Below are positions 10,358-23,620 of a stretch of 64,000 nt of DNA, piece by piece. The notes under the pieces were generated by a model that saw only the letters and a program-made list of their open reading frames with translations, ran no database searches and was not told the origin of the DNA. This DNA comes from Cyclina sinensis (lineage: Eukaryota > Mollusca > Bivalvia > Venerida > Veneridae), in assembly GCA_012932295.1 (NCBI GenBank), contig JAAONU010000014.1, forward strand, positions 682,001 through 746,000, given 5' to 3'. The position numbers and the translations under genes were made by a program. Position 1 is the first letter of the stretch. The number at the start of each line of letters is the position of its first letter.

Positions 10358-11530
10358 TAGCTCACCTTAGACTGACCAACCCTTGTTTATTTTTTCTTTG
10401 TCAGCTTTATTTTGTGAACACTGGAGGCAACATTCTGGACCTCATAGATCTTATTCAAAATGTTTTTCTTGGTGATCTGGATGAGTTGAATACTGGTTTA
10501 TGTAGGTTCATTAGCTCAAATCACATGAAGAATCTTTCAGCACTTTACAGATCACACTTTTTTACTCAGTTTTTCATAACATTTGCTCAGAATGACTGTC
10601 TTGATGAACTCTTGGATGAGAATAAAGCTTGTTTATTGTGGAATCAAATCCTAGCTCACTATTTTAGATCAAAGAAAAAACTTTTGAATGTCACACTTTT
10701 ACCTAATTTCATGAAACTTGTGCATAATGTTTGTCTTGATCTATTTTGAAACTGGGTCATGTGAGAGCAAAAACCAGGTCATTAGTTCAGATCAAAGGAA
10801 ACCCTTATGAACACTCTATCTGCTTAAACTTGATTAAGTTTGTCTTGGATATCTATTGAATGAGTTTGAAATTGAGTTATATAATTATGTAAAAAAACTA
10901 AACCAGCAAGTCAGACCAAAGGAAAACTTTGCGAATACTTTTGAGGTCCTATTCTTTACATTCTGGTAATCATATAAATATGACAGAATGTTTGGTTTGG
11001 TAATTTTTCTCTGAACTTGAATCATGTGGGGATAAAAAAAGGTCACCAACTCAGATCAATGATAAATGTTAGAGGAGAATACTGTGAACCCTAAAGTCTG
11101 ATTCTTTTTATCCTATCTTCATGAGACTTGGTCAGAATATTCCTTTTTGTGATCTTTTGAAGAAGTCAGTCAAGTTAGGTCAAAAGCTAGATTACCAGCT
11201 AGAAAAATGACAAAAACTGTAAACACACAAGAGCTGACATTTTTAACTTAATCTTCATGAAGCCTGATATGCAATCATCATTTCTTAGGAATATGTTGAA
11301 ACTGGGTCATATTGGTAAATAAGCTAGGTCACCAGAGTAGATCACGAACACCCTTGTGACACACTTTAAACATCACTTTTTTTACATGTTAAATATAATT
11401 AGAATGTTTTTCTTAATTATACATGGATCACTATCTAAACTGGGTCACATTAAATACAGATCCAGGTTACAATGTCAGGTCAGGGGATAACCTTAAACAC
11501 TTTAGTGGCAAAACCTTAGACCCAGGCAAA
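10358..11530 (+). repeat. Degenerate tandem array of the AGCTCACCT family
   Basis: It begins with TTTTAGCTCACCTTAGACTG, the same start as the 33.8-kb element. It continues with diverged units of roughly 130 bp carrying phrases such as AAACTGGGTCATGTGAGAG, AAAAACCAGGTCA and GAACACTCTATCTG. The 111-codon open frame at 10414-10749 is made of these repeats. Confidence 0.65.
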
Positions 11531-14500
11531 CTGTTGGTAGTCGGAATAATAGTCATGACAATTTAATGTCTTTGATAAGACTGAATGTAGGTTATATGGA
11601 ATCAGAAGTCTCCTTACAAAAATAAAGGAAAACTTACTTCTGTATTTCATATATTATTTGACCATTATATCTTAAATAAGAACAATGGCACTCAGGAGTT
11701 GATGTTGTTTTTGGCAGTAAAGATATCATGAAATTCTTTGTCATGCACAGTAAAGCCTAACTTCATAAAATATTTATCAGAAATTATAAGGCCTGTTCTG
11801 TATGGTTGTATCTGGCTTATAATTTGCATATTGTATGTACTGTTTATCACAATTTGTACAATGGTAAATGTATGCATGGTTTCTGTTTCAATTTTAAATG
11901 CAAATATCGTATTGATCCCATACAATAGCTCTTCTTACAGGCTGCCATATAAATTAATGACACACTTGCTGGTTATTCAATTAATTAGAAAAAGTCTATA
12001 CTTTTACATGTGTTAAGAATAAATTAGGTATATTTTCTTCAGAAAAAAGTGTTTGTGGCACATCCAAGATTTATGCATTCAAATTTGTTTGACTTTCAGT
12101 CTTTTATTGAAAATTGAAACAAGGGTTCAGAATTTAAAGTAAGGGCAAGAGAGAGGGCTGAAAACCCATGTTTGGAGTTGGGGTAATTTATTTAATATAT
12201 ATATAAGCCAAAACAAATTACTAGAAATGGAAGTGACAGTTTTTTTTTTACTTATGAGTCCAATAGTTTCAGACAATATACTGAGTTCATTTATATTTCA
12301 AATTGATGAAAAGAAAGCTCTTGCCCTCCTTACAAAGATGAAGAAAAGAAAACAAAATTGCCTAATTATTTTTCATGTTGCAGTTTATCAGTTATGGTTT
12401 AAGATTTCACAGTTAACTCTTGGGCCTTAACAGTTAATTGCCATTGTTGAACAGGTTTACTGATAGTGGAGAATTTTGACATTAGACAGGTTTTCCCAGG
12501 AACATGAGTCATGCCTGAATACAGGCACACATGATGTTAAGGTCACTTTGGTTATTTGTCAAGCTGCAATGCTTAATTATTGGTGATTGGTTATCAGACA
12601 TTATTATGTACTTAGCCCAATGCAACAGTCACGGATGGTAAGAATACTAGTGCAAGAATTTAAGGATTGACTGTCAAAATACTGAACATTTATCAGTACA
12701 CTGAATAGCATTTGCAGCCAGAGTCTGGTAACAAGATAAACCCTAACCCACTCTCTGGTGTTATCCAAGAGACACCCTCATTTCTGTTCATTTTATGGCA
12801 TGGAAAATGAATCATTGATTTAAAGATCTTAAGCAATGTTAGTGTTTGTTGTTTCTGTGACCTTTTTTTAACTGCCCTAAAAAAGCCATCTATGACTGTG
12901 ATTTTTAAAAAAGTAATATGCATCTTACATAAACTTAACAATTAACATTATTTCTAAAAGAATTATACTTATATTACTACTTTGCATATATTTTTTTCAT
13001 TTTTTTTTTTTATGAAAATATTTCAGAAAATAAATTGTTATGCTCTGTAAATTTTGAATAAATTACATTTCTCAAACTTTTTATCCCGAGGTTATATCTG
13101 ATGACAGATAGTCCAACCAAGTAAAGATGAATAAAACTAATTATTTCTTGTATATAAATCTTAAGTGATAAGTTTGTGATTATAAGAAATCCTGGCAACT
13201 TTTACTTTAATTACATCAATATGACCTTAAGACTGCAAAAATAAAACTTATCATCAAGATCAACAGATATAATTTCACAAGACTGCCATGGCAGTCAGGG
13301 TCATTTAAAGTAAAATTAAGGACATAGAAAATTATTACAAAGATAGTGTCTGAGGTGTTACTGCAGTTTATAAGGACAAGGTCCACAGGTTATTAATTTG
13401 TCTACTGATACAAAAGCATGTACATTGCAAACTGTTCTAGTTATTCCCTCTCCTAGCTACTCATGCATTCTCTTTCACCACTTACATAAACAACATGGTT
13501 TACAATATCACATTCCAAGTATCACTATATATAATGAAAAAGTACTAATTGTTTCGTATTTCTGCTTTATTTAATTTTGATTCAAGGCCATAAATGGAAA
13601 TAATATCTAGATAGTTTGGTATTATACTGAAACAAAAGTTTGGCTAGTTGATCTGTCATCTTTGTATTGAGGTAGCCTCTAGGTTTCAGTCACTGGTCTG
13701 TGTTCCATTTCCAAAATAAGAGAAAATGTGAATTAAGTATCTGATTTGAAATATTCCCATGGGTATCCAGAAAGTAGGTCAAAGCCGACTTTGGTTATTG
13801 TACAGTTCAGTCATGAAGTATGGCCTTGATCAAGTAGCTTAAAGCATGTTACCATTTCAGCCTTGACAATTAAATAAAAATCTCTCATTCACAGTGGTCA
13901 AGATTGAAGGATAGAAGAATGAGGATCTTTCATTTTTAACTGGCCAGCATGTGCAGTGGTCTTGTAGCTTTTCATTTAGACTTAAAATGGTCATTAATTT
14001 TGTTCTAAGTGTTTTGTATGTGTCAATTTACAAGATAATACAGTCAGATAGGTTGTCATTTGTTAGCCCAAGGTGACAGGTCTTGGCCATCGAAAACATG
14101 TAATATGAGGAAATAATCACTTCATCAAGGGGAGAAAATCATTAGGTACTGGTACACCAGGTGAAAACCAGACATTTCAAAGGGTATTATGAGTTTACAG
14201 TAGGGATAGCTGGCAAGACTAAGGTTATGGCAATATGACCATGAACTTCTGAAGTATTTCTACACTGCCTGAGTGTCTTTTCATTCTGCAGATTGGTTTG
14301 AATATAATAATACAACCTCACAATCAGTATGCTCCTGCTGCCAGTCTGTGCTTGGTAAATGAGTTATAGCTCTAGTTAGGTAATGCAGGCTTCTGCAGGG
14401 ATTCATCTTCACTAATGAAGTACTGGTTCATCAAGAAATAATTAAAAACATATAAAAGTCTTTCATCTTTGAAAGAAGCTTTGAGTGAGTACCTGTTACT

Positions 14501-17500
14501 TTTCTTTAAAACATTTCACAACTGTCACTTGGAAAATAATCGTTTGCTAAAATGGTAGTACATCTATTAAGAGCGGCTGAAATGTGCACTAGAAATTCAG
14601 CTGACTTGAGATAGGAATAGTTTCAGGCCATAGAACAGGTGTGGTAGAGTATAGGTCAAGGAAGAGATGTGACCCTAAATCACTTAATAAAGGCTGGCTA
14701 CTCCATTCCCTTGCCAGACATATTTTAAGTGACCATGCAACTTACGTACTAACTTCTTTTAAAAAATTAGTCATTTTGAAGAGTCGACTACAAATGACTA
14801 GCTGTATGTAGTCACGGAAAATACGAAATTGATATTCAAAAATTTTGACACCTGCTTTTATTTAATGAAATTGATATGGTATTTTATAAGCTTGTCTCAA
14901 AACAAAGATAAGTTGTTGTAGAGTTGTATTTAAATTGTAACAATATCATTGTCGTTCCCATTGCTGTTTTACATACTTTTCAGTTTTCACCCTGTATGGG
15001 TCGTTAAACATTACAGTTGATTTAATATAATGTATAACACAGTTTAAATTGTTGCTTGTATTTCCTCAAGAGAGCATATAATGAAAATTTAACCTTTTTC
15101 ACCTTTTATGACATTAAATCAAAATAGCCCTAGGTTGTTATCTTACTTATTTTCATGTGTAAATATTTAGGTGGTATAATACTTTTATGTTTACACCAAG
15201 AAATAGTATAACATTTAAAATAACAATAAAGAAATAGTAATACCAATTTTTGTTGGGCAAATACAGTCCAGGGAAAGTTGGCTGAAAAACCAGAGAGTTA
15301 ACTTTCTGGCTTATCAGCATGGGTTTAATTACTCTGTCCAGCTAACTGACCATTTTGATTTATTGCCGTTTGCCAGAAATCTAATACTGCATAACTGCTA
15401 ACTGGGAGAAGAGAGTTAGAAACTGTGAATGATTGTTGGATGTTCTAGAAACCTACAGAAATGTTGGTGCCAACACAGAATATTGTCAGGTGATTTTAAA
15501 CTGAAGAGGAATTTTGATCAAGGCTTGACTCCTATTTTGTAGATCTACAGTGATAAAACCTCAGCATCTGTTCATAATATACCATATAAATACAGTAAGT
15601 GGTAAACGATGGTTCTAGCGCATTAATTATGTAAGGATGCACTAACGTGTCAGGTGTGTTTTAGGGGCTTTGAACAATACAATGGCATACTACAGACATG
15701 CTTTAGTTAGTTTTACAAAGTCTGTGAAATATTATGTACTTCTTCAATTAAATGGCACTGTCATGGAATATTTATTTAGTACACATTAATTATCCCCAAA
15801 ACCCAGACGCTTTTTTGCCTTTGTAAGTACATCCTAAGTTTAATCTGAGCAATGTGAAATAACCAGTGCAACAACACACGATGCTTAGTGTGAGGATCTC
15901 TGATTCTGCATGTGCTCTACATTTGAAACCTGTGCCAGTTCCTTTATGCTTCTAATGGAAGTCACAAATTATTTGGTAATTTAGTTAACTGATTGGTTTG
16001 ACCTCTTTAATGTTTTATACATTATTATTCTGGCAAACATAAATTCACATTTATGACTGCTACGATTTCTATGGTTTTTGGACAAAAGTGTCTTATTATT
16101 TGCAAGTACATTAACAATTGAATACACATGTTTATCAGTTAAATAAACATACTGAAACTGAAAGCAACTTATCTGAACTACCATATTAATCTGTAGACAA
16201 AACATAAAAAATGATCACAGAAAGGTAAAAATCAAACCTCTAAAGCCATGTTTCAGAGCTATTGACACCGCGTTTTTAGAATACAGCATAATGGACTTTG
16301 ATAATGTCCATAATTTCTAACAGTTTACAGGATTTGCTTGGCAGGAAGACCATTAGTTAAGTTACAGTAATTAACATGCCAGGCAAATACAACTGAAACC
16401 TGGTTACATTATTATGTCAGATTTTACTTTCTTGTTTCTATTACTGTATATTGATAAGTACATGTATATAAGTATCACATCAAACTGATAAGAATATTCC
16501 ATCATCCTGTATGTCTCTGCCAAAATAAATCTGTAGAATTGACTTGTTAATTATTAAAATGAGATCTTGTCAACACAAGACCTGCATTTTATTCTTATAA
16601 TATAATGTACTTTAGCCATAAAAAATACAGAACTAACATGCAACTTTAATTACTTGGTGGAATATTTTAAAATTTACTTTAAATTCACAGCTTTATTATA
16701 AAATCTTTTAAGTTTATCTCAAGGTTCACAAAATAAATATTTTATTTTTTTGTAGTTGTTTCTTTAACTCACAATCTGTTGTTCTATACATATCAGATAA
16801 ATAATGCAACTGCTGGTCAGTTTTATTACAAAAGATCAAGTTACTCTTGGCTTGGAGACCCCATAATTTATTGCAGCCATATGTTTGCAATCAGTAGAGG
16901 TCATTCAAATGATTTGCCTAACTGATTATAACAGTACTCATGCTGAGGTGTGAAGGCTCAGCTCTGAGCCCTGAATCGTCCAATTTGCTATTGACTGAAT
17001 ATTTAGATCTACTATACATCTGTTCACACTAAGGATAATAGCATTAGAAAATAGCAGTTAATGACTGAAATATCTAGAAATCAAAGTACTGAAAGTACTG
17101 GTGAAGGGACCTGCCTGAAAACTGTTTCACATGGCCAATAGCAGTTATTGTTTTGTTACCAAATAATTTCAGTATCATTTTGTTGGTGTTCAGTTCACTC
17201 CAGCAATATTGTAATATATCAGGGTATTCGCTGTACTTTCTTACCTATCTTCTGCAAGAAGTTTTAACTTTATCACAAACTCACTACAATATCTAACCCC
17301 TCTTCAGCATGAATTTCTTGTACTTAATAACCTTGAAGATAATTATCCTTTGTTTGAAAATACACATATTTTTTTTTATATGAAAATTCTTTCAAGAGAA
17401 AGGAGGGGCTGTGGAAGAGGTTAAATTCATGTGAAAGAATTCTGACTTGGGCATCTCATAGCAATGTTATCGCAAAATTTACATTTTCTGTAAATGTTCT

Positions 17501-18805
17501 GATGTATACCTTTAACAGGTTTGTAGAAATGGGATGATTCTAAAATGTGTTGCTTTAATGAGAAACAGTAAAAAGCGATTGAGCAAATCACCATATAAAG
17601 AAATTACAAAATACTAGAAAAACATTCTTCCCCTTTAGGAGTTTTTACTTGAAACAAGAGATGCAAAACAATGAAAAATGTGGTTCTAAGAAAAACTTAT
17701 ATAAGGTATATAGTCAGTTTGAAGAATGGTGTTTCAACTTTTCATCCTTGCAATTTATTCAAATGTAGTATTTCTTCTCATCTGTCAGTGAATAACCACT
17801 TAATTTTACAAATATCTAACACATTTCTGTCACATAAAGTATTCTTCTCAGACTTGTCTGTTGAAAGATTTTATGTAAATATGTTGACAAATGGCATATC
17901 TTAGTAGCTGGCCTATTTAGTAAGTTTTCAAGTAAATATTTGGATAAATTTGGAAAGTTTATAATTCTGCCATTATAATACAGATACTTCTTAATAGTTT
18001 GTATCATTTAGAGTGATTTAAGACCTTCAAGAATGTTAGAATCATTCAAGATATCTTAATTACAGATTTAGGATTTTCTAAAGCACTCTTGCTGTTATAA
18101 TTTTGTTTGATGTCAATATTTTGCTTGATTTATATTTCTGTCACTGGTACCATACAGGTACCCCATACTAGTATTTAAGACTTAAGTAACAAAGTTTCCA
18201 TATTGTAAGATTTGTAGGTCTGCAATTTATAACTTAGGACAGATGATATGGTTGTATCTGGTGTTGAAGATCAAATGACAAAGTCAAAGTAACCACTTGG
18301 AAATCTTGTTTTTGAAGATCTCTAAATGGAAAAACTCCAAACAATTTCAATATTTCTAATATATCTATGTATTCTCTTATTTTTGTGGAGTTTTGCCTGA
18401 GTAAACAGATGAATGTTATTTTATTTGGATATCTGTTTTAAGGCCCAGTCTATTGAGAGCTTCTTGTTTTATGGCTTAAAAGCCTGACTTTCTTATTGAT
18501 TTATTTCAAACCTTTGATTTTCAAGTAGATGATTGTAATTTCTCATATTCCGTTTAATAAATAGGTGATTAAGTATATTTGAAATTTCAAAGGAGTCCAG
18601 ATTTAGTTGAACAGTCATTGACATTTAAGTTTCTTCAGTGTCCTAAGTCAATATTTACATAGGTAATGCACTCCTGTGGTATCAGGGTAGGTTTGTAAAA
18701 TATTGATAATTAACAGTGTCAACATTTCACCCTTTTCTTTTCAGAAAACTTGCCAAATAATTTCATAAATGACCTATCTAGTTAGTAATGAGCTATTCTA
18801 TATTA

Positions 18806-19090
18806 AGCTTATTTACCGTTGGTACCGGTTGCCCATAATTATGACCAACGCCCCCTGAAGAGATTAGTTATCTTATGTTGTGGGGGTAGTGCAAGATACA
18901 GAAAGCATCCCATTCAAGAGACACTCCTGGTTCTTTTGCATGCTCAGTGTATAGCACTGATACATGGGACCTCGGTTTAACATCTCATCCGAAAGACTAT
19001 TAGTAATGTTAGTGGAGGAGAGAGGGATCGACCTCGGGACGCCTGGTATACCAGTACAGCGCATTACCACTGGACCACATCTGCTCCTAG
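18806..19090 (-). mobile_element. tRNA-derived SINE, reverse orientation
   Basis: On the minus strand the head near 19090 has a perfect A-box match, TGGTCCAGTGG, followed by a B-box-like GAGGTCGATCCC. The body runs down to about 18806. Its 3' tail contains GGGCAACCGGTACCAACGG, which matches the unit of the 45-bp minisatellite at 27.3-28.2 kb. The short open frames on both strands here are shadows. Confidence 0.65.
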
Positions 19091-19867
19091 TAATAGTAAT
19101 GAGCTTTGCTGGAAGTTGTGCTTTAAATAGTTATGAAGACATAAATAAACAACTTAGGTTTGTGAATGACATAGATAATGCTCAGATGATAATTAATTTT
19201 ATTAGGGAATGACTCAAAGTTTTTACAAATCATGCAATTAGCTTCACAAATAGTGATAAGATAGATGTTGCTATCTGTGTATTCAGTCCATTCTATATAA
19301 AATTGCCTCCCTTTATTTTCACTTATTTTCCCTTTTGAAAGTTGTCTCCCCTTTTCAGGTGTTTTTTTTCCCTTGTTCAAAATGAACTGAAATATGCAAA
19401 TACTGTACAACAACATTTCATTCATTTCTTGTTAGAATCCAAAGCTTTGTCAACATTGTGAGTAGGAACAGATACTTTCATATACTAAGCAACAAAAACT
19501 TTCTTTGTAACTATCTGGACAGCTATGGTATAAAGGTTGATAAACTGTTGTAAGGATTAGACTAGCTGGTATGTTAAAAACTCTTCTGGTACTTTGCCAT
19601 GCATTTGCATGCTGCCTGAACACCTTATAATAGCTGGAATGCATTCTCAATAGGCATGTTAACAGGTAAATTCAGGGCCTCCAGACAGTGATTATTTACT
19701 TCCTTAAAATTCACAACCTATCCTTTTTTTCTGTGTCTATTCCTGTCAATAGTATTTATCAGCTCTTGAAAGATTCCATACTTTTATGACAGATAACAAA
19801 GATACATTTGATATAACATGCTATACATGTCCCTGGTTTTTACAATGCATAGGTTTTTAAGTAATTA

Positions 19868-21125
19868 TGCCCCCACTTCAAAGAAGAGGGGGTATATTGC
19901 TTTGCAATTGTCTGTCTGTCGGTCGGTCCGTCGGTCCGTAGACCAAATGGTTTCCGACCAATAACTAAAGAATGCTTAGGCCTAGGAACTTCAAACTTGG
20001 TAGGATGATTGTTCATCACCAGTAGATGACCCCTATTGATTTTGGGGTCAAGGGGTCAAAGGTCAAGGTCACATTGACCTTGTAGGTAGAAACCGTTTCC
20101 GACCAATAACTAAAGAACGCTTAGGCCTAGAAACTTCAAACTTGGTAGGATGATTGTCCATCACTAGTAGATAACCCCTATTAATTTTGGGGTCAAGGGG
20201 TCAAAGGTCAAGCTCACAGGGACCTTCATCCTAAAAACGGTTTCCGATCAATAACTAGAGAACGCTTTGACCTAGGTTCACCAAACTTGTTATCCTGGTT
20301 ATTCATCACCAGTAGATGACCCCTATTGATTTTGAGATCATTAGGTCAAAGGTCAAGCTCACAGGGACCTTCATCCTAAAAACGGTTTCCGATCAATAAC
20401 TAGAGAACGCTTTGACCTAGGTTCACCAAACTTGGTATGCTGGTTGGTCATCACTAGTAGATGATCCCTATTGACTTTGAGGTCATTAGGTCAAAGGTCA
20501 AGATCACAGAGACTTTCATCCTTAAAACGGTTTCCGATCAATAACTAGAGAATACTTTGACCTAGGTTCACCAAACTTGGTATACTGGTTGGTCATCACC
20601 AGTAGATGACCCTTATTGACTTTGAGGTCATTAGGTCAAAGGTCAAGATCACAGAGACTTTCATCTTAAAAACGGTTTCCGATCAATAACTAGAGAACGC
20701 TTAGGCCTAGAAACTTCAAACTTGGTAGGATGATTGTCCATCACCAGCAGATGACCCCTATTGATTTTGGGGTCAAGGGATCAAAGGTCAAGGTCACATT
20801 GACTTTGTAGGTAAAAAACGGTTTCCAATCAATAACTTGACAACCCATGCGCCGTTGACCCTCAAACTTCATATCTGCATTTGTCTTGGCCAGTAGATGA
20901 CCCCTATTGATTTTGGGGTCAAAGGTCAAGGTCACATGTATGTCAAAACAATTCAGACCAATAACTTGGCTACCAAATGGCATCGGGTTTTGTGGACTGT
21001 GAGACTTAAATTTTAGATAACATGTATATTTGGTCACTAGGTCAAAAGTCAGTCACAATAATCTAGCCACATGACTAATTGGCTGCCGATAGGGGGCATA
21101 CATGTTTTACAAACATATCTTGTTA
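19868..21125 (+). mobile_element. Hairpin-ended tandem-repeat element, 145-bp units
   Basis: Starts TATGCCCCCACTTCAAAGAA and folds on itself (CCCCC..TTC..GAA..GGGGG). A run of GTCTGTC/GGTCC follows, then about seven units with GGTTTCCGATCAATAACTAG, 'CCAAACTTGGTA', 'CATCACCAGTAGATGACCCC' and a run of AGGTCA half-sites. It ends with AGGGGGCATA (inverted match to the start), then ACATGTTTTACAAACAT and CTTGTT. Three perfect AGGTCAAAGGTCA sites begin at 20343, 20488 and 20633, exactly 145 bp apart. Confidence 0.75.
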
Positions 21126-21564
21126 TTCAAGTTTGGATAAAACTTGCCATTCTTATGACAATACCAGATGATGTTGCTTCAAGGTCAGGGTCAAATTTTA
21201 AACTGCTTTTAATCCAAAAATTGTATCCCTTGAATGCCATTAACACTTGAACTTTAAAAAGAATTGAACTCCCTCAGACCAAAGAAGGGTTCAGTCATTT
21301 TAAGTTCAAGGTCACCCTGAAGATTTTATTTTGTTATTTCGAGCATGTTAATCTTTAAACTTGATGATTACTTCTTACACTAATCAATAACTCTTTAGGT
21401 CAAGGACACCAGGTAATATCAGAAGACTCCACCTTTGGTGTTTGTACCCTGTCAAAGACTAGCAGTGGAACCATCTCAAGTTCTTGACATTTAAGACTCA
21501 TTGTTTTCTAGCTTCTGTAATCTTGAATTGCATACAATAAATAGGTTTTGCACACCCATATCTT

Positions 21565-21755
21565 ATGAAGTCCATAACAGAAAGATGCAATGCATCTTAG
21601 AATACACAGCCCAGAGCGGGATTTGAACTCCGACCTCCTGCTTGACAGGCCAACACTCTAACCACTTAGCCAAAGAATCAATTCCCTGATGCAGTTGTCA
21701 GAGGTTATATTTATACAATTATAGGAAGGTGTGCACTAGACTGTAACACATCCCC
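21565..21755 (-). mobile_element. tRNA-derived SINE, reverse, copy 1
   Basis: On the minus strand, TGGCTAAGTGGTTAGAGTG (A box) is followed by GGAGTTCAAATCCCG (B box, complement of 21618-21631). A similar copy follows at about 21905, sharing ATAACAGAAAGATGCAAT and CAATTCCCTGA flanking phrases, so body and tail are part of the family. Confidence 0.7.
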
Positions 21756-21904
21756 TCTCGAGAAAGTCATCATTTATGATGACCAATGGTGTTGTTTGTG
21801 TATTTTTAGATCAGAAGATCAGACAGAAATTTTGAAAGATTTTTTATTTTTTACTTAATTTTTATGACTAAGAGGGGGTAATCCAGGACAAGCCCCCATC
21901 GTAC

Positions 21905-22070
21905 GAACATGAAAGTCGATAACAGAAAGATGCAATACACAGCCCAGAACAGGATTTGAACCCCGATTTCCCGTGTGACAGGCCAACACTCTAACCACTG
22001 AGCCAAATAATCAATTCCCTGACACAGTTGTCAGAGGTTGTATTTATATATAATGCACTAGATGTAACAC
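21905..22070 (-). mobile_element. tRNA-derived SINE, reverse, copy 2
   Basis: Same family and orientation as the copy about 340 bases to the left: GGCTCAGTGGTTAGAGTG as A box and GGGGTTCAAATCCTG as B box on the minus strand. It ends about 60 bases before CH exon 2, close to the branch-point region of that intron. Confidence 0.7.
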
Positions 22071-22133
22071 ATATTTCAATCTTTCATAGAGATGACATTT
22101 TAAGTGTAGTTTCCTGTCATCTATGTATTTCAG

Positions 22134-22207
22134 GCTGTCACAAGAAAGAAATTTGAATATGCTGAGGATTTCAGGAAGTCTCTAGGAAATGGTATCCTAC
22201 TGTGCGA
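22134..22207 (+). CDS. LMO7/LIMCH1-like: LMO7/LIMCH1-like, coding exon 2 (CH domain)
   Basis: 74 bases after a pyrimidine-rich TATTTCAG acceptor and before a GTAAGT donor. It encodes residues 40-63 (AVTRKKFEYAEDFRKSLGNG then ILLC) plus two bases of Glu64. The DFRxSLxNGxLLC motif is a hallmark of this CH subfamily. Two SINE copies end about 60 bases upstream. Confidence 0.88.
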
Positions 22208-22876
22208 GTAAGTATAAGGATTCTCATAGACGTATTTCTATAATCATACAAGGAAAACGGTAGTTGTGATGGACAAATAGATGTCTATTGGCTTCCAAGG
22301 AAACAGTTCACTCATATTTAATTTTATTTTTCAAAGAAAATTATATAAAACAGATGAGAGGTCATGAGATTGGCTTTCCATTTTGAATTTTAATTTTGTT
22401 CTGCAATTCTGCTCAGCTTACAGTTTGTTACAGCTGCATTCGTATTTTATAATGCAACAGAACCGTAGGGAAGGTGACACTGGGAAGCTATTTCATTGTA
22501 CTTTTTCTAATCAGTCAAAAGGAAGTAATCTGCCATGTCTGGGATAGAATGATAGTCTGGGCTATTAGGGTAATTGGTTAAATGTCAATTGATATACAGT
22601 GATCAGCAAGTAGACAAGAACTTACACAGTAAATATTTTCAGACTGGAAAATGAGTAGTAACTTATGCTCTCATGCTCTTCTCATTTGCTCTGTAGTTTT
22701 AGTTTGTAGATTCGAATCTGCTGATCAGTTCTGTAATACATCTACTAAATTAATTAAGTCATTTTAGAATAAAAAAAATCTGCACTGAACAAAATGGTAG
22801 ACAAGGACCAGTGTATTAAATACTGTAGCTGTAGAATTTTATTACAGTTTTTATGAGTAAATATTTTTTTTTGCAG
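22208..22876 (+). other. LMO7/LIMCH1-like: Intron 2 of the LMO7/LIMCH1-like gene
   Basis: 669-base GT-AG intron, AT-rich. No repeat family or exon recognised. Confidence 0.8.
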
Positions 22877-22946
22877 ATTGTTAAATTGTTTGAAGCCAGG
22901 CAGTGTGAAAAGGATAAATAAACTCCCAGGAGCCATAGCAGGATTG
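22877..22946 (+). CDS. LMO7/LIMCH1-like: LMO7/LIMCH1-like, coding exon 3 (CH domain)
   Basis: 70 bases between a TTTTTTTTTGCAG acceptor and a GTATGT donor, completing Glu64 and adding residues 65-87 (LLNCLKPGSVKRINKL then PGAIAGL). It ends in phase 0 and joins directly to the DNINVFL of exon 4, reproducing the family's IAGLDNINVFL motif across the junction. Confidence 0.88.
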
Positions 22947-23092
22947 GTATGTAACAGTAGTCTCCCTTCTAAAAAAAAGTTTTACAAGCAAGGGAGACAA
23001 ATCAGTGAATATCTTTATTTTGATTAACTTGGTTATCTTTCTTTCATTTCAGTTGAAAAACTTTAAAATGGTTACAGATTGCCTTACCAAGT

Positions 23093-23620
23093 CAGGGCAT
23101 GGCAAATCCATTCATCTGCTCATAACTACAAGTAGAAGTTGACTCAATGCGAGTTGATCTTCCGGCAATGCTTGTCCTGCAGATCAAATTTAAAGTTTTA
23201 AACACACATAAAAGAGAACACAAAATAGTTCACTTGTTCAGTGTGGAAAACGAATGTTGATTTAATGCATACAATGCTAAAATCTGTCCAGTTCCATTAC
23301 GATTGCTTAAGCTAAAAGCTTGCTGTGGAGATTTTGGTATGTACCACACACACCAAACTTAATTACCATAAAAGAAGATGTCTATGCACATGAATGTGTC
23401 AGAAATTTTTCAAAAATTTCACATTGAGATCTTTCGGCACAGATTATAAATACAAAATCAAAATACAACATGTTAGTTGCAGACTCATACAAAGTTAAAA
23501 ATTGATTGCATTTTCCTTTAGTGAACTACAGAAGGAGCACATATTGCAGCAGGATGTGTGAAAATTCTAAGCTGCTCATCCTGCAGGACGAGTTGCTTCC
23601 AAAAAAATTGTCCGGCCCTG
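23093..23620 (-). mobile_element. CAGGGC-ended MITE, reverse copy
   Basis: 528 bp from CAGGGCATGGCAAATCC to ATTGTCCGGCCCTG. Its minus strand aligns along its length with the element at 38183-38715: both share TTTTGGAAGCAACTCGTCC, CTGCAGGACGAG blocks and ACTGGACAGATTTTAGCA. Non-coding. No clear target-site duplication. Confidence 0.7.

Larger units (their letters stand above)
6763..22133 (+). other. LMO7/LIMCH1-like: Intron 1 of the LMO7/LIMCH1-like gene
   Basis: 15.4-kb intron in phase 0. Besides the listed repeats it is AT-rich unique-looking sequence. From about 11.6 to 18.7 kb I recognise neither exons nor repeat families, only low-complexity T/A runs. The 124-codon open frame at 7301-7675 has no recognisable domain and no convincing splice context. 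Confidence 0.7.

Noticed and set aside
10414..10749. 111-codon plus-strand open frame
   Set aside because: Made of degenerate units of the AGCTCACCT-type array, with no domain.
21607..21675. Functional tRNA gene on the minus strand
   Set aside because: A and B boxes are present, but a second copy with shared non-tRNA flanks shows it is a SINE, and the cloverleaf is not intact.
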